DNA of 6,593 nucleotides, from assembly GCA_014360395.1 (NCBI GenBank), contig JACIXM010000251.1, positions 1-6,593 on the forward strand. Direction: 5' to 3'. The notes under the pieces were generated by a model. The model was not told the DNA's origin, did no database searches, and saw only the letters and a program-made list of their open reading frames with translations. The DNA is from Actinotalea sp. Lineage in GTDB: Bacteria > Actinomycetota > Actinomycetes > Actinomycetales > Cellulomonadaceae. Each line of letters begins with the position of its first letter. Position 1 is the first letter of the stretch. The translations under genes and the position numbers were made by a program. This document shows, piece by piece, positions 1-6,593 of the stretch.

Positions 1-446
1 GGGAGGTTGGCCGAGGCGACCTGCCGGCACTGGGCCAGCGAGCGGACGGAGTGGTCCAGGTCCAGGCCCGCGTCCCAGATCGGGTACCACAGCCGCTCCG
101 CGACGGCCGCGACCGTGGCCGCGTCGTGGCTGCGCCCGTCGTGGACGAGCAGGAGGTCGAGGTCGGAGGCCGGCGAGGCGTCCTGACGGCCCAGGCTGCC
201 GACGGCGCCGAGGGCGATCCCGTCGCGCAGACGCAGGTCGGTTGCGACGTCCTCCCACAGGCCGGCGAGGCGGGCCCCGACGAGCCCCGCCAGGGTCGAC
301 CGCCGGACGACGCCGTCGGCCTCCGGCCCGAGCATGCGACCGGCGAGGTCGAGGCGGTCAGCCCGGAGGCCCCACACCCCCGCAGGGGGGCGCAGGGCCT
401 CCGGGACGTGCCGACCGTCGACCGCGCCGGGCTCCGGTGCGGTCAT
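1..446 (-). CDS. glnD: GlnD, PII-modifying nucleotidyltransferase (partial: N-terminal 148 codons)
   Basis: Reading from ATG at 446 down to the window edge gives 148 residues without a stop. The nucleotidyltransferase active-site motif is visible at residues 83-98: GS (83-84), G86-R87, then S94-D-L-D (Asp95 and Asp97 as metal ligands), followed by LLLVHD. The segment WYPIWDAGLDLDHSVR (120-135) is the typical next GlnD motif. In the family, GlnD adds a nucleotide to the T-loop tyrosine of PII when nitrogen is short and removes it through an HD domain when nitrogen is plentiful; actinobacterial GlnD is known to adenylylate GlnK rather than uridylylate it. The HD and ACT domains lie outside the window. 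The ATG is seven bases after the glnK stop and has no clear Shine-Dalgarno, so translation probably couples to glnK. No alternative start is seen in frame just upstream. Identification is firm; the exact start is fairly secure. Confidence 0.93.
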   Translation of the reverse strand, partial: MTAPEPGAVDGRHVPEALRPPAGVWGLRADRLDLAGRMLGPEADGVVRRSTLAGLVGARLAGLWEDVATDLRLRDGIALGAVGSLGRQDASPASDLDLLLVHDGRSHDAATVAAVAERLWYPIWDAGLDLDHSVRSLAQCRQVASANL

Positions 447-453
447 GACGCGG

Positions 454-2126
<1,673 letters not shown>

Positions 2127-2142
2127 GTTGTCTCTCCCCTCG

Positions 2143-2158
2143 CCAGCCGGGCGGCTGG
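2143..2158 (-). promoter_or_regulatory. Hairpin in the amtB mRNA leader, just before the ribosome binding site
   Basis: A perfect inverted repeat, CCAGCC / GGCTGG, with a four-base centre whose outer G-C can also pair. In the amtB leader RNA the stem ends only a few bases before the AGGGGAGAGA ribosome-binding tract (2131-2140). It could influence ribosome access or leader stability. The stem is too short and lacks a T-run, so I do not call it a terminator. Function is inferred. Confidence 0.35.
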
Positions 2159-2184
2159 TCCGGGTGCAACTGTCCCGAGGCGCT

Positions 2185-2255
2185 GTTTCCCGCGACTGCC
2201 TCGATCGTTACGGCGCGGTGACGAAGCACCCCGCCGTGTGAACGTTGCGTTTCAC
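2185..2255 (-). promoter_or_regulatory. Candidate nitrogen-control region upstream of amtB (GlnR-like half-sites)
   Basis: On the minus strand there are GAAAC (2249-2253) followed after six bases by TTCAC (2238-2242), then GTAAC (2207-2211) and GAAAC (2185-2189), whose starts are 22 bp apart. Actinobacterial GlnR boxes are described as GTnAC and GaAAC half-sites repeated every 11 bp upstream of amtB, glnA and similar genes. The motifs resemble the half-sites, but no full GTnAC-n6-GaAAC box with correct order is present. GTGAA (2238-2242) and TTCAC (2251-2255) also form an inverted repeat with an eight-base spacer. I could not pick a convincing -35/-10 pair. The amtB promoter must lie in the 205-bp gap 2127-2331 unless transcription reads through from ftsY. 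Confidence 0.25.
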
Positions 2256-2286
2256 GAGCCGGAGGACGAGGTCCGGGAGGTGGACG

Positions 2287-2317
2287 GCACGCGGCATCGG
2301 CGGGCGGCGCCGGGTGC
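2287..2317 (-). terminator. Possible hairpin terminator after ftsY
   Basis: An imperfect inverted repeat with nine-position arms (2287-2295 and 2309-2317, one mismatch) and a 13-base loop, 14 bases after the ftsY stop. No T-run follows in the direction of transcription; actinobacterial terminators often lack one, but GC-rich sequence also forms such stems by chance. Confidence 0.3.
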
Positions 2318-2331
2318 GTCCTCGCCCCCGC

Positions 2332-3510
2332 TCAGTCCTGGAGGAGCCCGTCGACGAAGGCCTCGGGCTCGAAGGGTGCGAGGTCGTCCGGGCCCTCGCC
2401 GAGACCGACGAGCTTGACCGGGACGCCGAGCTCGCGCTGCACCGCCACGACGATCCCGCCCTTGGCGGTCCCGTCGAGCTTGGTCAGCACGATCCCGGTC
2501 ACGCCGGCGACCTCGCCGAACACGCGGGCCTGGTTGAGCCCGTTCTGGCCGGTCGTCGCGTCGAGCACGAGGAGGACCTCGGCGATCGGGGCGCGACGCT
2601 GAAGGACGCGTGTGATCTTCCCCAGCTCGTCCATGAGGCCCGCCTTGTTCTGCAGGCGACCGGCGGTGTCGACCAGGACGACGTCGGCACCCTCGTCCGC
2701 CGCGCGCCGCACGGCGTCGAACGCCACGGCCGCCGGGTCGCCGCCGTCCTTGTCCGAGCGGACCGTCGGCACGCCGACGCGGGCGCCCCACGTCTGCAGC
2801 TGGTCGGCAGCCGCCGCGCGGAACGTGTCCGCCGCCCCGAGCACGACCGATCGCCCGTCGGCCACGAGCACCCGGGCGAGCTTGCCCACGGTCGTCGTCT
2901 TCCCCGTGCCGTTGACACCGACGACGAGGACCACGGCGGGGTGCGGCGTCCCGTCGTCGGCGACCCCGGGGTCCGTGCGCAGCGTGCGGTCCAGCGCGGG
3001 CTCGACCAGCTCCAGGAGCTGCTCGCGCAGCATGGCGCGCACCGCTCCCGGCTCCCGGACCCCGAGCACCCGCACGCGCTCGCGCAACCGGTCGACGAGC
3101 TCGGTGGTGGGACCGGCGCCGACGTCGGCGAGGAGCAGGGTCTCCTCGATCTCGTCCCAGTCGTCCTCGGAGAGGTGGTCGCGGGACAGGACCTGCAGCA
3201 GGCGGGTCCCCAGCGGCGAGCCGGACCGGGCCAGCCGCTCGCGCAGGCGCACCAGGCGGCCCGCGACGGGCTCCGGCGCCTCGACCGCCGGTGCGACGGG
3301 TTCGGCGACCACCGCCTCGTCGGTCGGCACCTCCACCGTGGCGGTGGGGGCGCTGCCGTCGGCCGTCGGCGCCTGCTCGACGGTCTCGGGGGTCGTGGCG
3401 GCGGGCTGCTCGGGGGCGCGGCCGCGGCGTGCCCGCAGACCGACGACGCCGAGACCGACGACGAGGAGCGCGGGCAGGCCGTAGACGAGGAGATCGGTGA
3501 GGTCGTTCAC
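2332..3510 (-). CDS. ftsY: Signal recognition particle receptor FtsY
   Basis: A complete 392-residue SRP GTPase. FtsY receives ribosome-nascent chain-SRP complexes at the membrane and, with Ffh, hands them to the Sec translocon. Residues 6-24 form a hydrophobic membrane helix followed by RARRGR, then an acidic Pro/Ala/Val linker (about 33-82) in place of the large acidic domain of E. coli FtsY. The N domain spans about 84-190. The G domain has G1 [10 protein letters not shown] (198-207), G2 DTFRAAA (228-234), G3 DTAGR (281-285), G4 TKLD (343-346) and G5 GLGEG (369-373). DDLAPF (375-380) precedes the C-terminal helix. The lack of an Ffh-type M domain separates it from Ffh. The start is GTG at 3510, with only a weak GAGAG ten bases upstream; the membrane helix begins right after it, which supports this start. 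An 84-bp gap with a strong hairpin separates it from the upstream small gene. Confidence 0.97.
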   Translation of the reverse strand: MNDLTDLLVYGLPALLVVGLGVVGLRARRGRAPEQPAATTPETVEQAPTADGSAPTATVEVPTDEAVVAEPVAPAVEAPEPVAGRLVRLRERLARSGSPLGTRLLQVLSRDHLSEDDWDEIEETLLLADVGAGPTTELVDRLRERVRVLGVREPGAVRAMLREQLLELVEPALDRTLRTDPGVADDGTPHPAVVLVVGVNGTGKTTTVGKLARVLVADGRSVVLGAADTFRAAAADQLQTWGARVGVPTVRSDKDGGDPAAVAFDAVRRAADEGADVVLVDTAGRLQNKAGLMDELGKITRVLQRRAPIAEVLLVLDATTGQNGLNQARVFGEVAGVTGIVLTKLDGTAKGGIVVAVQRELGVPVKLVGLGEGPDDLAPFEPEAFVDGLLQD

Positions 3511-3557
3511 GCTGGGCAGTCTCTCAGGGTCGGCGCGAGTCCTCGACCCGCGGCGGC

Positions 3558-3588
3558 CCGGGTCCGGCGGCGCAGGCCCCGGACCCGG
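3558..3588 (-). terminator. Strong GC hairpin between the small gene and ftsY, probable terminator
   Basis: A perfect ten-base inverted repeat, CCGGGTCCGG / CCGGACCCGG, with an 11-base loop (3568-3578). It starts six bases after the stop codon of the small membrane-protein gene in the direction of transcription. No T-run follows, but this stem is the strongest structure in the non-coding parts of the window and sits where a transcript would end. It leaves under 50 bp before the ftsY start, so ftsY either has a close promoter or depends on read-through. Confidence 0.5.
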
Positions 3589-3594
3589 CCGGGC

Positions 3595-3969
3595 TCAGCG
3601 GCGGACGCGGTGCTGGACCTGCTGCACGCCGCTGACGACGACGCCCTGCGCCTTCTCCAGGGCGTCGGCGAGCCCGTCGACGCGGACATAGCCGTCCTGC
3701 ACCGGACGCCCGACCGTGAACAGGTCGGTCACCGAGCCCTCGTCCTCCTCGTCGTACCCCCAGGCCGCGGCTGCCGGGTGCGAGGGGGGACGCGCGTCCT
3801 GGGACTGAGTGGCCGTCGCGCGGACCTGGGCGAGGCCGCCGCGCAGGGCGTCCCTGCCGTCGGCCAGGACGCCGCGCACCGGCCGGCCCGACGACGCGAC
3901 CGCGCTGAGCATCAGGACGACGAGAGCGACGGCCAGGGCGACGAGGACAGGCATGACGACAGATCCCAT
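3595..3969 (-). CDS. Small single-pass membrane protein of unknown function
   Basis: I do not recognise this gene. From ATG at 3969 it encodes 124 residues. A hydrophobic helix (PVLVALAVALVVLMLSAVA, about residues 7-25) is followed by SSGRPVRG, so the basic side suggests a cytoplasmic C-terminus. The remaining ~95 residues are soluble: an Ala/Arg/Gln-rich part, a Pro/Ala stretch, an acidic patch YDEEDEG (about 72-78), then VTDLFTVGRPVQDGYVRVDGLADALEKAQG and a basic end QHRVRR. The stop is TGA at 3595-3597. The start is uncertain: GTG at 3984 (129 aa) and ATG at 3954 (119 aa) are in frame. GGTGAT lies ten bases before the chosen ATG, and a weak -10-like GATACT seven bases before it would fit a leaderless mRNA. 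It sits between smc and ftsY on the same strand, with a hairpin right after its stop. That the frame is coding is inferred from the clean membrane helix, its fit to the gap and the lack of a better minus-strand alternative. Confidence 0.68.
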   Translation of the reverse strand: MGSVVMPVLVALAVALVVLMLSAVASSGRPVRGVLADGRDALRGGLAQVRATATQSQDARPPSHPAAAAWGYDEEDEGSVTDLFTVGRPVQDGYVRVDGLADALEKAQGVVVSGVQQVQHRVRR

Positions 3970-3973
3970 GTCT

Positions 3974-3985
3974 GTGAGTATCACC
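3974..3985 (-). repeat. Palindromic element copy A (GTGAGTATCACC on the plus strand)
   Basis: Contains the inverted repeat GTGA-GTA-TCAC. It matches copy B at 11 of 12 positions. It covers the candidate GTG start (3984), the GGTGAT ribosome-binding-like sequence and the -10-like GATACT of the small membrane-protein gene, so a protein bound here would block that gene's start. Confidence 0.45.
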
Positions 3986-4020
3986 CGGACCGGTGACGGC
4001 CCGGGGTCGCCGGGGCCGGG

Positions 4021-4051
4021 ACGTGAGGATCACCACATGATCTCCACACGT
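4021..4051 (-). other. Interrupted 31-bp dyad after smc
   Basis: ACGTG (4021-4025) pairs with CACGT (4047-4051), and inside it GATCA (4028-4032) pairs with TGATC (4038-4042) around a five-base loop. In RNA it can fold as a stem-loop with small internal loops. It starts 49 bases after the smc stop, so it may help end smc transcription, or it may be a DNA operator sharing copy B. No T-run follows. Confidence 0.35.
4023..4034 (-). repeat. Palindromic element copy B (GTGAGGATCACC on the plus strand)
   Basis: Contains GTGA-GGA-TCAC and matches copy A at 11 of 12 positions, with the same orientation and 49 bp between starts. It is part of a longer interrupted dyad at 4021-4051. It lies in the non-coding gap between the smc stop (4101) and the small membrane-protein gene. 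Confidence 0.45.
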
Positions 4052-4100
4052 GGGCGTCCCCGTGGTGCCGCCGGGCGCCGCTCCGGTCGACGCCGCGCGG

Positions 4101-6593
4101 TCAGGGCCGGGCGTCCTCGCGGAGCCGCTGGCTGACGACCGTCGTGACGCCGTCACCGCGCATCGTCACGCCGTAGAGCGCGTCGGCGATCTCCATCGTC
4201 CGCTTCTGGTGCGTGACGACGATGAGCTGGGAGTCCTGCTGGAGCTCGGTGAAGATGTCGAGCAACCGCCCCAGGTTCGCGTCGTCGAGGGCCGCCTCGA
4301 CCTCGTCCATGACGTAGAACGGGCTCGGCCGCGCCTTGAAGATGGCCACGAGCAGCGCCACCGCCGTCAGCGAGCGCTCGCCGCCGGACAGCAGCGACAG
4401 GCGCTTGACCTTCTTGCCGGCGGGACGCGCCTCGACCTCGATGCCGGTGGTGAGCATGTCGCCGGGCTCGGTGAGGACCAGCCGACCCTCGCCGCCGGGG
4501 AAGAGCCGGGCGAAGACGCGCTCGAACTGCACCGCCGTGTCGCGGTACGCCTCGGCGAAGACCTGCTCGACGCGCTCGTCGATCTCCTTGACGATCTGCA
4601 GCAGGTCCGTCCGCGACTTCTTCAGGTCGGCGAGCTGGGTGGACAGGAAGGTGTGGCGCTCCTCCAGCGCGGCGAACTCCTCCAGCGCCAGCGGGTTGAC
4701 CCGGCCCAGGAGCGACAGGGCGCGCTCGGCGGCCCGCAGGCGCTTCTCCTGCTCCGCGCGCGCGAAGGGGACGGTCGAGGGCGGGCCGCCGTCGGCGGTC
4801 CCGTCGCCGCCGGCCTCCTGCGCGGCCCGGAGCGCGTCGGCACGCTCGCCCCACACCGGCACGGGGACGTGCGGCCCGAACTCCTCGAGCAGCACCTGCG
4901 GGTCCAGCCCCAGGTCCTGCACCGCACGGTCCTGGAGCTGCTCGACCCGCAGCCGCTGCTGGGCCCGCGCGACCTCGTCCCGGTGCGCGACGTCGGTGAG
5001 CTCCGCGAGCTCCGCCGCCCATCGGTCCACCTCCGCGCGGACGGCGCGGACCTGCACCTCCCGCTCACCCTGCGCGGCCTCCACGGCCTGACGCTCCTGC
5101 GTCGCCCGCCGCAGCGACTCCTCGAGGAGGGCCAGCGCGTGGTCCGCCCCAGCCCGGACGGCCTCGGCCCGCCGGGCCTGCACCGCCCGCTCGCGCGCCC
5201 GCTGGGCCGCCCGCTCCCGGGCCTGACGCTCCACCGCGGCCGCGCGCTCGAGGGACTGCGCACGGCCTGCGAGGGCACGCGCCCGCTCCTCGCTCGTGCG
5301 CAGGGTCAGCCGCGCCTCCGTCTCGCGGGCGCGCGCCGCCGAGGCCTCCCCCGCGGTGCGCTCCCGCTCGGCGGCCGCCTCCTCGATGCGGTCGTCGGAC
5401 TCCTGCGGGTCCTGCTCCGCCCGCTCCAGGCGCTCGACGAGACCGGACAGCTCCGCCTGGTCGGCGGCGAGCCGCTCCCCGGCGGCGGCGAGCGCCCGCT
5501 CGGCGCGCTCGACCTCGGCCCGCGCCGCGCGCGCCACCGAGCCGAGGTGACCGAGCTGCTCGGCGACCGCCGCGAGCGCCGCGTCGGACTCGTGCAGGCG
5601 CTCCAGCGTGGCGTCGTGCCGCTCGCGGGCCTCGCCGGCCGCGGCGCGCGCCGTGGTCAGCGCGAAGCGCGTGCGCTCCCCGCGGGCGACGGCCTCGGCG
5701 AGCCGGTCCCGCGCGTCGTCCAGGGCGGCCTGGAGCTCGAGCGCGGACGGCGCGCTGGCCGAGCCGCCCGACGCGCGGGTCGAGGACAGGAGGTCCCCGC
5801 CGCGGGTGACGGCGGTGAGGTCGGGGTGCTCCGTGACGAGGGCGCGGGCGTGCGCGAGGTCCTCGACGACGACGACGTCGGCCAGGAGCGCGCGGGCGGC
5901 GTCGGCCAGCGGGGACGCGACCTGGACGAGGTCGAGGGCCGCCTGGGCTCCCGGAGGCAGGGACCGGCCCCTGGCCGCGTCACCCGGCGTCACCGCGCTG
6001 CCGACGACGAGCGCGGCACGCCCGGCGTCGTCGGTCCGCAGGCGCCGCAGGGCGTCCACGGCGGCCTCGAGGGACTCGACGGCGACCGCGTCCGCCGCGG
6101 CACCGAGCGCGGCGGTCAGCGCGTCCTCGTAGCCGGCGCGGACGCTCACCAGAGCGGCGACGGAGCCCAGCAGACCCGGCAGGTCGTCGGTCGCCAGCAG
6201 CGCCCCCGCGCCGTCCTTGCGGACGAGGCTCATCTCGAGGGCCTCCACCCGTGCGGACCACGTGGCGCGGTCCTTCTCGGCCGTCTGCTCGTCCTCCTTG
6301 AGCCGCGCGAGCTCGGCCTCGGCCGCCTCCAGCGCCTCGACCGCGGCCTCGTGCTCGGCGTCCAGGCCCTCCTCGCCCTCCTCGGCGCCGGCCACGCGCG
6401 ACTCGAGCGCGGCGAACTCGACGGTCGCCTCGTGCCCGCGGCGCTCAGCCTCGGTCACCGCCTCGCGGAGCCGACCGATCTCGGCCTCCGCGGCCTCGAC
6501 CCGGCTGCGCCGCGCGGCCACCTGGCCGGCGAGCCGCGCGAGGCCCTCGCGCCGGTCGGCGACGGCGCGCAGGAGGTCGGCGAGCCGCTTCTC
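4101..6593 (-). CDS. smc: Chromosome partition/condensation protein Smc (partial: C-terminal 830 codons)
   Basis: The frame is open from the window edge to TGA at 4101-4103, giving 830 residues of a protein usually near 1,200; the N-terminal head with Walker A and part of the first coiled coil lie outside. Numbering from the first visible residue: coiled coil (1 to ~130, rich in Ala, Glu and Arg), dimerisation hinge (~131-285, including VVVVEDLAHA, TRGGDLLSS and the SGGS glycines near 275-278), returning coiled coil (~290-620), then the C-terminal ABC head. Head motifs are signature LSGGE (735-739, bases 4377-4391), Walker B FYVMDE (759-764, bases 4302-4319), D-loop EAALDD and the switch VVTHQK. 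RVNPLALEEF (~631-640) is a typical Smc head-proximal sequence. Smc dimers load with ScpA/ScpB and compact or segregate the chromosome. No internal GTG or ATG should be used as a start; the gene simply continues upstream. Confidence 0.97.
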   Translation of the reverse strand, partial: EKRLADLLRAVADRREGLARLAGQVAARRSRVEAAEAEIGRLREAVTEAERRGHEATVEFAALESRVAGAEEGEEGLDAEHEAAVEALEAAEAELARLKEDEQTAEKDRATWSARVEALEMSLVRKDGAGALLATDDLPGLLGSVAALVSVRAGYEDALTAALGAAADAVAVESLEAAVDALRRLRTDDAGRAALVVGSAVTPGDAARGRSLPPGAQAALDLVQVASPLADAARALLADVVVVEDLAHARALVTEHPDLTAVTRGGDLLSSTRASGGSASAPSALELQAALDDARDRLAEAVARGERTRFALTTARAAAGEARERHDATLERLHESDAALAAVAEQLGHLGSVARAARAEVERAERALAAAGERLAADQAELSGLVERLERAEQDPQESDDRIEEAAAERERTAGEASAARARETEARLTLRTSEERARALAGRAQSLERAAAVERQARERAAQRARERAVQARRAEAVRAGADHALALLEESLRRATQERQAVEAAQGEREVQVRAVRAEVDRWAAELAELTDVAHRDEVARAQQRLRVEQLQDRAVQDLGLDPQVLLEEFGPHVPVPVWGERADALRAAQEAGGDGTADGGPPSTVPFARAEQEKRLRAAERALSLLGRVNPLALEEFAALEERHTFLSTQLADLKKSRTDLLQIVKEIDERVEQVFAEAYRDTAVQFERVFARLFPGGEGRLVLTEPGDMLTTGIEVEARPAGKKVKRLSLLSGGERSLTAVALLVAIFKARPSPFYVMDEVEAALDDANLGRLLDIFTELQQDSQLIVVTHQKRTMEIADALYGVTMRGDGVTTVVSQRLREDARP

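Noticed and set aside
2245..3996. A 583-codon plus-strand ORF across ftsY and the small gene
   Set aside because: It is exactly antisense to ftsY, which has every GTPase motif. The protein is Arg/Asp/Gly/His-rich without any domain, as expected for an antisense shadow in very GC-rich DNA.
3524..4156. Minus-strand ORF of 210 codons overlapping the small membrane-protein gene in another frame
   Set aside because: Arg/Pro/Gly-rich sequence without helices or motifs, overlapping the smc end; the 3595-3969 frame has a clean membrane helix and fits the gap better.
5608..6132. Ser/Arg/Ala-rich plus-strand ORF of 174 codons inside smc
   Set aside because: Low-complexity antisense translation of the Smc hinge and coiled coil; the minus-strand frame is clearly the gene.
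4101..6593. Repetitive-looking GC-rich stretches in smc as a tandem repeat
   Set aside because: The repetition reflects Ala/Glu/Arg heptads of a coiled coil, not a DNA repeat unit.

Overview
The window is very GC-rich (roughly three quarters G+C by eye), and every gene I can support lies on the minus strand. The proteins and gene order point to a high-GC actinobacterium (Actinomycetota, possibly the Micrococcales/Kineosporiales side; genus not resolvable here). The order smc, small ORF, ftsY, amtB, glnK, glnD matches the chromosomal core arrangement known from Streptomyces and many other actinobacteria. I see no transposase, phage gene, CRISPR array, tRNA or rRNA.

In transcription order (high to low coordinates): 6593-4101 is the C-terminal two thirds of the chromosome-organising ATPase Smc, whose N-terminus lies beyond the window. 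4100-3970 is a short intergenic region with two near-identical 12-bp palindromic elements. 3969-3595 encodes a small unrecognised single-pass membrane protein. 3594-3511 holds a strong 10-bp hairpin, probably a terminator. 3510-2332 is ftsY, the SRP receptor GTPase, with an N-terminal membrane anchor. 2331-2127 is a regulatory gap holding the amtB leader. 2126-795 is the ammonium channel AmtB, overlapping by one base the PII protein GlnK (795-454). Seven bases later comes the N-terminal 148 codons of GlnD (446-1), which runs off the low-coordinate edge.

The window has two functional halves. One side holds housekeeping genes for chromosome condensation/segregation (smc) and co-translational membrane targeting (ftsY). 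The other is the amtB-glnK-glnD nitrogen operon: GlnD modifies GlnK on the T-loop tyrosine according to nitrogen status, and unmodified GlnK can plug AmtB through its conserved cytoplasmic C-terminal segment. Hairpins after the small ORF and possibly after ftsY suggest the halves are separate transcription units.

I do not see a new multi-gene system. The least explained items are the small membrane-protein gene between smc and ftsY and the paired GTGA-nnn-TCAC elements in front of it. Long plus-strand ORFs across the window are compositional shadows of the minus-strand genes.
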